The notes below the pieces were generated by a model. It was not told the origin of the DNA and searched no databases. It worked only from the letters and a program-made list of their open reading frames with translations. The translations under genes and the position numbers were made by a program. DNA of 5,512 nucleotides from Veillonellaceae bacterium (GTDB taxonomy: Bacteria; Bacillota_C; Negativicutes; UBA1444): assembly GCA_012798135.1 (NCBI GenBank), contig JAAZNU010000174.1:1-5512 (forward strand). The letters run 5' to 3'. Each line of letters starts with the position of its first letter. Positions within the stretch are counted from its first letter, which is position 1. Of this stretch, positions 1 through 5,512 are shown in pieces.

Positions 1-618
1 GGCGTCCAGTGTCGTATTTGTCGATATACTGGTATAGGCGTGCCGCTCGGACTTTGTCAAAATTTGTTCGGCTGCCCATGTGTTGGCCTTATTCGTCAAG
101 GCAACGTTCGCCGGGCAAATAGACGCCAGCCATTTTGACAATGTTCCATCGTAAATCAACATGACGACCTGTGTGGTGTCCGCTAGCGTAATATCCACCC
201 CGCCGGGGCATTTGATGTTGCCGGTGTCGTGTTTGATGGTCACATCCCGCGAGTCATTCGCTTGACGGAGGAACAGGACAAATCCATCTGTGACATTCGT
301 AGCGGCGATGGTGTCCAAATCATCAGCCGCGGCGCTGCCCTCGGTATCTACCACGTGCCAGTTCTGCGTTGGTGTGACAGAGCCGCCGGAAATCGTCAGC
401 GCGGCAATCGCCTTGAAATCCAGATTACCCAGACCGTCTAGTGATTGAGCCAGGCGGGTTTTCACGTCCGCCGCCGTACCCGCCGGGTCTGACCCTAATT
501 CTGTTTCAATAGCCTCGACCGCGTCCTGCAAGTCATTTACATCCGCCGCCATAACGTCCGTTACTTCGTCGGTCTTTACTGCAAAACTGTCAATATCGCC
601 TGGATAATCTGTTGCCAT
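1..618 (-). CDS. Tail fibre-like structural protein, N-terminal 206 codons (runs off window)
   Basis: This open frame starts at ATG 618 and stays open to base 1, so only the N-terminus is seen. A good ribosome site, AGGAG at 629-625, lies 6 nt before the ATG and overlaps the stop of the hub gene, implying coupled translation. Residues ~24-60 form an acidic helical segment (VNDLQDAVEAIETELG, then DPAGTAADVKTRL). From memory, this pattern recurs near the N-terminus of phage tail fibres and may act as a trimerising or attachment segment. Residues ~70-170 look like a beta-rich domain (QNWHVVDTEG, SRDVTIKHDTGNIKCPGG, then a hydrophobic strand and SKW). Residues 172-185 (ALTNKANTWAAEQ) resemble the start of the repeat units in many fibre shafts. 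Its position after the tail tip gene fits a fibre that binds the host surface. The receptor-binding end is outside the window, so specificity cannot be inferred. The general role is fairly secure, the exact family is not. Confidence 0.75.
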   Translation of the reverse strand, partial: MATDYPGDIDSFAVKTDEVTDVMAADVNDLQDAVEAIETELGSDPAGTAADVKTRLAQSLDGLGNLDFKAIAALTISGGSVTPTQNWHVVDTEGSAAADDLDTIAATNVTDGFVLFLRQANDSRDVTIKHDTGNIKCPGGVDITLADTTQVVMLIYDGTLSKWLASICPANVALTNKANTWAAEQILTKSERHAYTSISTNTTLDA

Positions 619-630
619 AGTTGTCTCCTA
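619..630 (-). promoter_or_regulatory. Ribosome binding site of the fibre gene overlapping the hub stop codon
   Basis: On the minus strand the hub stop TAG (630-628) is followed by GAGACAACT and ATG 618. AGGAG at 629-625 shares bases with the stop and sits 6 nt from the ATG. A ribosome terminating the hub gene would be placed to reinitiate on the fibre gene. The sequence is seen directly; the coupling is inferred. Confidence 0.7.
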
Positions 631-3045
631 TAAAATGCCTGTTCCGCAAACATTGAACGCCCGCACGGTGTTCAGTGACAAAGTCTTCGCCCCGGCATTA
701 CTGGCGTTGTACAGAATAAAACTGGTATTGCCGGAATTATCGGCATAATAAGAATCATTGTTGTAGTCGTAAGCCCGGTAATATGTATTAGCTAACGCTT
801 TGAAATATATTCTCCCGTATTTAGTGCCAACAGCCTCACAATGTAATCCAATCGTCCCGTTGCCTAATTGCATACCGTCAACACGTATATAACCAAATCC
901 GCCAGATATTCTGGTTGTATCTTTTATATTTCCGGCATAGCACGCGCCATTTGGATTTGTAATATCAAATGGGCCGCCAGCAGATTCACAGGCATAATAT
1001 TTCCCAACTGTAGTCGTCAACAAAGTTCCAACCGTATCCGTTGAACTCAATGTATCAGTCTGTATTTCTGTTGGGTCAAATCCGTATATTCCTAGACCAT
1101 CGATCCACACCCGGAACCCGGCAATTTCCACCGCATTTGTTGGTCTGAAAGTAACCTTCCGCTTGAACGCCGTGATGTTCTCAATCGTCCCACTGCACAA
1201 TACATTTTTGTTTGCATCGATAGCGTCAACGTGCCACCAGGCATTGCTTTCATCATGTACAAGCGTTGGTTGTTCGATCCACCAGGTAGCGTCAACCGTG
1301 ATGTAACTCGGATTGATCGCGTTGCCCTTTCTCAGGGTGCACGGATACCAGATAAAACGCTCCATCTCGGAAGCGACATCGTTCCGGTTTGTCAGTCCGG
1401 TTAGCGGTGTCCAGGTCGTGGAAAATGGCCCGTTGGTTTCCGCGTCTGTCCATAAACAGCTGTCTCCCAGATTGGGCGGGTTTATGGTGATGGGTAATCC
1501 ATCTAATGGATCATACGGGTCGATATATGGAGGGATGTCGGTAAAAGGCACTTCGCTTACCGGCTCATCGCCCGGCACATACGGCTCTGGCGTGATCTCG
1601 GTGGTGTTGTATAGCATGTCCGCCAGATAAACCGTTGTCAGAACATCCTGCCCGGTGTCGTTTTGCCACTCGTGCCGAATACCCCGGATTGTCAGCGTGT
1701 CATCAATATCCCTGGAAGTAACAGACAGATTGACCCGATCCATCAGGTATAGAGCATACTGTACAGACGGCCGTTGTCGAATCTGGATGACCGGCGCGCG
1801 CTTCGGGTCTTTCAGAAAATCTTTGATCCATCCGGCATATGTTGACGCGAATTGCCTATCCTGCAAGAACGGGTTATCCAGTTTTAGGGTTCGTTTCCGC
1901 CGGAAATAGGCAATGCTTGTCGCGTCCTCTGATCTTGACGGTTCCGGGCAGTTGACGATCTTATGCCCCAACAAATTCAGCTTCAAAATCCATGCAGAGG
2001 CCGCCGTATTGTTTTTGATTGACATCAGCGTTTCTTGATCGTAGACCGATGAAAACAATACCGTAACCTGGTCGGTAACATCCGTCCCGCTTCCGTTGGA
2101 TGCCATGTTGGCAATGTAATCCGTATAAGGCCTCGGCTGTGAAATCCCCGTAGACAAGTCAAATCCCTGCCCGAACGTAACGGTATCACCCGCTCCAATT
2201 TCCAACGGCTTCCCGATTGACCAAATGACAGACCCAGGCCGCTTTGCCTTCTGGTTGGCGATGACAGTGATGGAATTGCGTACCATCTCCCACGGTTGCG
2301 GTTGCCGGATTTCTTTGAGCAGTAAATCCTGTGTTAGCGTGGTTACAGTGGTTGACCGGTAACTTATCGGGTAGAACGTTGCCCGGCCATTTCTGTCCAC
2401 AAAGAACGATCCGAGATTAGCCATAGCCAGCGAGTTAACCAGGTCAAGAGCTTTCTCACTTTCGGCCGAATATATCTGTACCGGTTGGTTTGTTGTCCGT
2501 AAATTACGCGCCCCGTTCCACCCGGCTGCGTCCAGTGTCAATCCAATACATTGATCAATGGTCGCGTTTGACACAATGCCGATGCTCACGTCCGTGTCCA
2601 GGTCGCGCATCCCGTCCTCAATGACAATAGTGACCTCTTCACGCCCGCTGACCGGCTGGATGTCGGTGATCGTCCCCGTGATAAGCGGGATAGTCGCGCC
2701 CGTTTCCCGAATATAAACGGCTATTTGTGCATCTCGTCCCGGCATAACATACGGGTACAGCGGACTGTCCGCGTTGAGCGCATCATACCGCCGGTCGTGA
2801 TCTGTCATGGTCAACGTGTATTTCGCTGGTTGAAATGACTCGAACCCATCACCGGAATAACCGACATAATGTTCCGCGCCACAAAAGCCAGATAACGCCG
2901 TCAGGTTGTCCGCTTCGTTTGTGTATCCTGTGCCATCCCAGTCAATACTGACGATCCAGACAACCTCCCCGTCAGATGTTAAATCGGGTATAGCGGATAA
3001 GCCGTATTTTGTACCATCGCCGTATTTGAAAGTCCCGTATTTCAC
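628..3045 (-). CDS. Tail tip / baseplate hub protein (minor tail protein, tail-associated)
   Basis: This is the large structural protein just after the tape measure gene, where siphophages encode the tail tip hub. Two starts are possible. GTG 3063 gives 811 aa but has no ribosome site. GTG 3045 gives 805 aa, forms a 4-nt GTGA overlap with the tape measure stop and has a weak GGAAA upstream, so it is preferred. Numbering here is from 3063. Residues 8-21 carry three KYG repeats. Residues ~75-150 hold a beta-rich segment with DHDRRYDALNADSPLYPYV and PGR, a pattern I associate with phage minor tail proteins. Residues ~150-485 look like the hub body, ending ITIRGIRHEW-type strands and TTVYLADML. 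Residues ~488-530 are a proline-rich hinge. Residues ~535-811 are a Trp/Tyr-rich, beta-prone region that may bind host surface glycans (inference). No peptidase or lysozyme motif was recognised. No separate Dit gene precedes it, so its N-terminus may attach the hub to the tube. Confidence 0.8.
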   Translation of the reverse strand: MKYGTFKYGDGTKYGLSAIPDLTSDGEVVWIVSIDWDGTGYTNEADNLTALSGFCGAEHYVGYSGDGFESFQPAKYTLTMTDHDRRYDALNADSPLYPYVMPGRDAQIAVYIRETGATIPLITGTITDIQPVSGREEVTIVIEDGMRDLDTDVSIGIVSNATIDQCIGLTLDAAGWNGARNLRTTNQPVQIYSAESEKALDLVNSLAMANLGSFFVDRNGRATFYPISYRSTTVTTLTQDLLLKEIRQPQPWEMVRNSITVIANQKAKRPGSVIWSIGKPLEIGAGDTVTFGQGFDLSTGISQPRPYTDYIANMASNGSGTDVTDQVTVLFSSVYDQETLMSIKNNTAASAWILKLNLLGHKIVNCPEPSRSEDATSIAYFRRKRTLKLDNPFLQDRQFASTYAGWIKDFLKDPKRAPVIQIRQRPSVQYALYLMDRVNLSVTSRDIDDTLTIRGIRHEWQNDTGQDVLTTVYLADMLYNTTEITPEPYVPGDEPVSEVPFTDIPPYIDPYDPLDGLPITINPPNLGDSCLWTDAETNGPFSTTWTPLTGLTNRNDVASEMERFIWYPCTLRKGNAINPSYITVDATWWIEQPTLVHDESNAWWHVDAIDANKNVLCSGTIENITAFKRKVTFRPTNAVEIAGFRVWIDGLGIYGFDPTEIQTDTLSSTDTVGTLLTTTVGKYYACESAGGPFDITNPNGACYAGNIKDTTRISGGFGYIRVDGMQLGNGTIGLHCEAVGTKYGRIYFKALANTYYRAYDYNNDSYYADNSGNTSFILYNASNAGAKTLSLNTVRAFNVCGTGIL
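3002..3042 (-). repeat. Three in-frame copies of AAATACGG encoding KYG
   Basis: The octamer AAATACGG (CCGTATTT on the plus strand) occurs at 3042-3035, 3027-3020 and 3009-3002, all in the hub reading frame, giving KYG-TF-KYG-DGT-KYG at the protein's N-terminus. Spacing is 15 and 18 nt. It most likely reflects a short repeated beta-hairpin-like peptide motif rather than a regulatory DNA element. Confidence 0.6.
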
Positions 3046-4055
3046 CGCTGTTTCCGTTTCCACTCATTGAACAATGGTTCTAACGCGGTTTGCAAACTCT
3101 CGCGGTCTCCCATGCTAAACATCGGCGAATAAACTAGGGATACACTTCCACCGGATAACATTCCCCGGCTTGCCGAATTGCTGTTTACATAACTTCCCTG
3201 TGGTAGACTGACTAATTCCGGCCCGCGTTCACCTACCAGAGTAAGACCGGATGCAGGCCCGCCGCTTGCCCGTTTTGTGATGCTTCCGGCGATTGAACCG
3301 ATAACTCCAACAATGCTGACAGACCGGATACCATTAATAACCGCGTTTATGATATTTCTACCAATTCCGCCCCAATCGACAGATAACCATGCCTGCTTGA
3401 TCTGGTCGATCTTTATTTGTATGAGCGTCCATATAGCCTGGAATATCTTGCCGATGTCTGTTACTGTCTGCCATGCCTGTTTACCGAATACGGCAATAGT
3501 CACACCCAATAATCCGATTGCTCCGATAAGCAACCATACAGGGGCGGTTATAGTCGCAAAAACACCCGCAACCGCCGTTCCAAATCCAGCACCCGCGCCT
3601 GTGGTGAAGAATGTAGCCACTGTTCCGAAAGCTGTTATCAATGAGCCGATTGTCGTAAGAACCGGCCCGACGGCTGCAATAATCCCGGCAAAAGCAACGA
3701 CTGAATCTTGAACGCCGGGCGGAAGTTTGGCGAACCAGTCAATTATCTTACTCAATGAATCGGCAAGGCTCAATAGTGCCGGTGTCAATCTTTCTATAAC
3801 CGGAATAAATGAAGTAGCCAGTTTTTCACCGACCTTTGTAAATGCCTCATTGATCGGCTTCATTGCTTCCTGGACTTCTTTATTCTTCATGATGAAGCTT
3901 GACATCTGCATGATAGGACGTGTGAAGATATTGGTCATTGATTGACCGATGCCGGATATTTCCCGCCCTAATTTCTGGAAATTCATTCTGGCAGAATTAG
4001 CCGCGCGAGAGGTATTATCTATTGCGTTTATATCAATTTCGATTACTTCTGCCAT
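3042..4055 (-). CDS. Tail tape measure protein (short form)
   Basis: This protein sets tail length and lies inside the tail tube until DNA ejection. The start ATG 4055 is supported by AAAAGGA ending 6 nt upstream, inside the end of the frameshifted chaperone frame. Residues 10-90 are mostly helical, with GQSMTNIFTRPI (37-48), the 'G..m...~T.Pi' segment common near the N-terminus of tape measures. Residues ~108-133 (WFAKLPPGVQDSVVAFAG, then AAVGPVL) match the familiar 'LP..vQ...v...ag..aa.GP.l' block. Residues ~118-190 are strongly hydrophobic with several membrane-like segments. Residues 225-243 (SVDWGGIGRNIINAVINGI) and the C-terminal GERGPELVSLPQGSYV (275-290) are typical of the family. At 337 aa it is much shorter than most siphophage tape measures, and no lysozyme or peptidase domain is seen. 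It overlaps the fusion frame by 13 nt and the hub gene by 4 or 22 nt. Confidence 0.88.
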   Translation of the reverse strand: MAEVIEIDINAIDNTSRAANSARMNFQKLGREISGIGQSMTNIFTRPIMQMSSFIMKNKEVQEAMKPINEAFTKVGEKLATSFIPVIERLTPALLSLADSLSKIIDWFAKLPPGVQDSVVAFAGIIAAVGPVLTTIGSLITAFGTVATFFTTGAGAGFGTAVAGVFATITAPVWLLIGAIGLLGVTIAVFGKQAWQTVTDIGKIFQAIWTLIQIKIDQIKQAWLSVDWGGIGRNIINAVINGIRSVSIVGVIGSIAGSITKRASGGPASGLTLVGERGPELVSLPQGSYVNSNSASRGMLSGGSVSLVYSPMFSMGDRESLQTALEPLFNEWKRKQR

Positions 4056-4458
4056 TTAGCATCCTTTTCGAGTTTTTGATCCATTTGCACCCGCTGAAAC
4101 CGCCATCGCTGAAACCAGATTGCAGAACCTTCCCATACTTCGCTTGGGTGACAACCCCACTCCTTCGCCGCTTCTAATATTTCACTCCATACAGGCGGTC
4201 GGCCGTTGTGGTTGACCCACGCTATGACCGCCGCCTTTTCAGGGAAGGGAGGATTGAACCGGCGAACGAGTCTGCTACGCTTTGCTGTTCCAGGATATTC
4301 AGGTCTAATAGTTTTTCGTAGGCCTCATCCTGTGGAACAGGTTCGCCAGCTTCGTCCACCATAAAGCGGCTCATCAGTTGGAGCGCAGCCTTTAGCGATC
4401 CTTCGGCCTCGACTATTTCACGGGTTTTTATTTGTTCAATATCTACCTTGAATTTCAT
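4043..4458 (-). CDS. Tail assembly chaperone, -1 frameshift fusion product (gpGT-like, ~138 aa)
   Basis: A second frame, -1 relative to the 78-aa chaperone, is open from 4324 (just after an in-frame TGA at 4327-4325) to TAA 4045-4043. It contains no ATG, GTG or TTG until a GTG close to its end, so it cannot sensibly start on its own. Its C-terminal part reads like a real protein: AVIAWVNHNGRPPVW, then SEILEAAKEWGCHPSEVW, then a Trp/Arg-rich helix and a charged tail ending KWQK. A ribosome slipping back one base between 4324 and 4224 would make a fusion of about 138 aa whatever the exact slip point. This is the standard arrangement of tail chaperone genes upstream of the tape measure (lambda G/GT and many others), where the extension recruits tube subunits to the chaperone-coated tape measure. 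The frame and context are seen directly; frameshifting itself is inferred. The slip site is uncertain. Confidence 0.78.
4056..4068 (-). promoter_or_regulatory. Ribosome binding site of the tape measure gene
   Basis: AAAAGGA at 4068-4062 is followed by six bases (TGCTAA) and ATG 4055. It lies within the -1 frame extension of the chaperone, so frameshifting ribosomes read through it before stopping at 4043. This site fixes the tape measure start. Confidence 0.7.
4194..4249 (-). promoter_or_regulatory. Candidate -1 frameshift signal: slip region plus downstream stem-loop
   Basis: On the minus strand a perfect 7-bp stem pairs GGCGGTC (4232-4226) with GACCGCC (4200-4194). The 25-nt loop contains the chaperone stop TAG and a smaller hairpin, GTGG (4220-4217) with CCAC (4211-4208). 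Upstream lie two possible slip points in the zero frame: C CCT TCC at 4249-4243, where a proline tRNA could re-pair from CCT to CCC, 10 nt before the stem; and G AAA AGG at 4240-4234, 1 nt before the stem. Neither is a classic X XXY YYZ heptamer. The stem is seen in the sequence; a role in stimulating frameshifting is inferred. Confidence 0.5.
4222..4458 (-). CDS. Tail assembly chaperone (gpG-like), 78 aa
   Basis: This small soluble protein is predicted to bind the tape measure and keep it soluble during tail assembly. The start ATG 4458 overlaps the tube protein stop in an ATGA junction. GAGGT at 4472-4468 lies 9 nt upstream, a slightly long spacing, so coupling may matter. The N-terminus (MKFKVDIEQIKTREIVEAEG) resembles a beta strand region. 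The core at residues 32-50 (FMVDEAGEPVPQDEAYEKL) followed by helical LLDLNILEQQSVADSFAGS fits small phage tail chaperones, which often carry an 'FM.De.G.pv...eA...l' pattern. The protein ends with a basic RRRS at stop TAG 4224-4222. Its place between tube and tape measure genes, plus an overlapping -1 frame, strongly supports the call even though the sequence family is weakly conserved. Confidence 0.82.
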   Translation of the reverse strand: MKFKVDIEQIKTREIVEAEGSLKAALQLMSRFMVDEAGEPVPQDEAYEKLLDLNILEQQSVADSFAGSILPSLKRRRS

Positions 4459-5465
4459 AGGTCGGCTACCTCATTCACAATCGTAAATGCGGCCAGTAAA
4501 TCAGCCGTTGAATTGTACCGGGCTATAAAGTGACCGGTTACAACGTCATTCCCGTCTTGTTCGTCGATCTTGTCAAACGTATCCCATTTCCCCGCAAGGT
4601 CGATCTGCATGGTTTTATACGTATATGTGCCACCGTCCGATAATGCGGTTCCTTCACACAACAACCGGATTTGACGGGCTATCTTGTTTCTCCAGGCATA
4701 TTTTTCATAAGATGCGATATCATTGTGCTCAAAGGTGATATCAAGCTTTATTTCCGGCTTTACCTGTTTCACAAATGACAGGTCTAAGCGTCCAGAGCCA
4801 GTATAAACCGCCTGCCAGCCAGTAGTTACTTCGAGCGTCGCGCCGATCAGAGTATTACTGATAAGCGTACTGCCTATGGTGTCGCTCGTTGCATCGATAT
4901 ACAATTTCGTCTTGGAGAATAGAGCCTCTTCAACATCTGGGGGCGTAACGGTATTGAACCCGTCATTGTCCGTGGATGCTTCGCGTCCCATCCAGGTAGA
5001 CTTAACTTTCCAGGCCTCCCCGGCATTGCCGGATAGTGTGAAATCCGTCACGAACCCAAAGGCGAATTTTTCGACCTCGTTGTTGTCACCAGCCTTGAAC
5101 GAATAAGTAATCAGGTCAGTTGACGCTGAAACGTTGCTACTTGCCACCGGCTCTGTCCATGTTCGGATATAACCCGAGCCCGTATCCGTGGTCGGCGCGG
5201 CATATTTGATACCCGCATCAAGAATGTGCGGCAGTTGTTCAAATGTGGCCTCAACCTCGTCCATTTCAAGTTTTGCGGCTAATTTTGGAAAATACTGCCT
5301 ATCTGTACCGCCAAATATCCCAATATCTTCTTCCGGCCACACGCTCTCGCGGGAATCTTCCAATGTCCCGACACCGCGCCATACCGTAAAATCAGTTGTC
5401 GCCGTGCCCTGTGTAGCTTCCCGGCAGAGTTGTATCTGCCGCAGTGCTTTAATTCCGTTCGCCAT
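4455..5465 (-). CDS. Major tail tube protein
   Basis: This 336-aa protein is predicted to be the subunit that polymerises into the tail tube around the tape measure. The start ATG 5465 is fixed by AGGAGG at 5477-5472, 6 nt upstream, the strongest ribosome site in the window, which fits a protein needed in many copies. Visible landmarks are an N-terminal IKALRQIQLCREATQGT segment that often begins such proteins ('lg.E.t.G'), MDEVEATFEQLPHILDAGI at residues 68-85, aromatic RTWTEP, and a beta-rich middle and C-terminus with few charged clusters. No signal peptide or membrane segment is present. Residues ~240-290 (QVKPEIKLDITFEHNDIASY and following KYAWRNKIARQI) look like the second beta layer and a helix. 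Its length is at the upper end for tube proteins, leaving room for an extra surface domain. It ends in a 4-nt overlap with the chaperone gene. Identification rests on context and general pattern rather than on a diagnostic motif. Confidence 0.8.
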   Translation of the reverse strand: MANGIKALRQIQLCREATQGTATTDFTVWRGVGTLEDSRESVWPEEDIGIFGGTDRQYFPKLAAKLEMDEVEATFEQLPHILDAGIKYAAPTTDTGSGYIRTWTEPVASSNVSASTDLITYSFKAGDNNEVEKFAFGFVTDFTLSGNAGEAWKVKSTWMGREASTDNDGFNTVTPPDVEEALFSKTKLYIDATSDTIGSTLISNTLIGATLEVTTGWQAVYTGSGRLDLSFVKQVKPEIKLDITFEHNDIASYEKYAWRNKIARQIRLLCEGTALSDGGTYTYKTMQIDLAGKWDTFDKIDEQDGNDVVTGHFIARYNSTADLLAAFTIVNEVADL

Positions 5466-5511
5466 TTACTGCCTCCTCAACCGTTAATAGACCCATCCCC
5501 ATCATGTCAAT
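5449..5511 (-). CDS. Possible C-terminal end of an unidentified upstream gene (partial)
   Basis: One frame is open from the window edge to TAA 5451-5449 and would encode IDMMGMGLLTVEEAVNGERN, overlapping the tube gene by 17 nt. The other two minus-strand frames stop at 5509-5507 and 5504-5502, so the upstream gene could instead end there. In the usual siphophage order this would be a head-tail connector or tail terminator, but too little is visible to name it. Confidence 0.3.
   Translation of the reverse strand: MDMMGMGLLTVEEAVNGERN
5466..5477 (-). promoter_or_regulatory. Strong ribosome binding site of the tail tube gene
   Basis: AGGAGG at 5477-5472 matches the full Shine-Dalgarno core and is 6 nt from ATG 5465. 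It is the strongest site in the window, fitting high expression of the tube subunit, and it shows that the host uses canonical anti-Shine-Dalgarno pairing. Confidence 0.75.
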
Positions 5512-5512
5512 A

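Noticed and set aside
229..441. Plus-strand frame of 70 codons
   Set aside because: It lies antisense to the fibre gene, whose minus-strand frame is open over the full region with a ribosome site and sensible protein; no start signal is seen for the plus-strand frame.
815..822. Fourth copy of the CCGTATTT octamer, encoding KYG in the hub C-terminus
   Set aside because: It is isolated and far from the N-terminal cluster; a single octamer match is probably chance or ordinary codon reuse.
1092..1909. Minus-strand 67-codon frame (1092-1295) and plus-strand frames at 1313-1630 and 1655-1909
   Set aside because: All lie inside the hub gene in other frames, have odd compositions and no convincing ribosome sites.
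3277..3945. Plus-strand frames of 144 and 72 codons with hydrophobic, Ala/Pro/Ile-rich protein, holin-like at first sight
   Set aside because: They are antisense to the hydrophobic part of the tape measure gene, which explains their membrane-like composition; there is no ribosome site.
4056..4154. A 32-codon minus-strand frame starting TTG 4154 downstream of AAGGAG
   Set aside because: It is embedded in the chaperone extension in another frame, uses a rare start and gives low-complexity peptide; the -1 frame reading is far more protein-like.
4876..5487. Plus-strand frames of 76 and 99 codons
   Set aside because: They are shadows antisense to the tail tube gene, without start signals.
5484..5510. 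Promoter-like TTGACA (5510-5505) with TATTAA (5489-5484) on the minus strand
   Set aside because: The 15-nt spacing is short, the -10 match is weak and it sits inside a continuing tail operon. One perfect hexamer is not enough to call a promoter.
1..5512. Terminators, tRNAs, attachment sites, insertion elements, CRISPR or defence genes
   Set aside because: None was seen by eye; the window is filled nearly end to end by tail genes, with no non-coding stretch longer than a few bases once the frameshift extension is counted.

Overview
The window is a compact block of tail-morphogenesis genes from a siphovirus-like bacteriophage or prophage (Caudoviricetes). All genes lie on the minus strand, so transcription runs from about 5512 down to 1. 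The host is a bacterium using strong Shine-Dalgarno sites (AGGAGG, AAGGA, AGGAG, each 6 nt from a start). GC is near 50% and nothing in the window identifies the host group. There is no integrase, attachment site, host gene, RNA gene, CRISPR array or defence gene, so free phage and prophage cannot be told apart.

In transcription order the window holds: (1) the last ~20 codons of an unidentified upstream gene (weak call); (2) a 336-aa major tail tube protein, 5465-4455; (3) a 78-aa tail assembly chaperone (lambda gpG-like), 4458-4222; (4) a -1 frame extension of that chaperone ending at 4043, with no usable start codon of its own, so it should be made only by programmed ribosomal frameshifting as a ~138-aa gpGT-like fusion; (5) a very short 337-aa tape measure protein, 4055-3042; (6) an ~805-811-aa tail tip/baseplate hub protein with a proline-rich hinge and an AT-richer C-terminal domain, ending at 628; (7) the first 206 codons of a tail fibre-like protein starting at 618 and running off the window edge.

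The genes are almost gapless: tube/chaperone overlap 4 nt (ATGA), fusion/tape measure 13 nt, tape measure/hub 4 or 22 nt depending on the hub start, and hub/fibre are 9 nt apart with the fibre ribosome site overlapping the hub stop. This implies one polycistronic message with translational coupling. In the usual siphophage scheme the chaperone and its frameshift product coat the tape measure, tube subunits polymerise around it, and the hub and fibre form the adsorption tip.

No previously undescribed type of system is evident. The points most worth a second look are the frameshift signal (a tail chaperone architecture without a canonical slippery heptamer but with a perfect 7-bp GC-rich stem just downstream), the minimal tape measure, the absence of a separate distal tail (Dit) gene, and the compositional break in the hub C-terminus.
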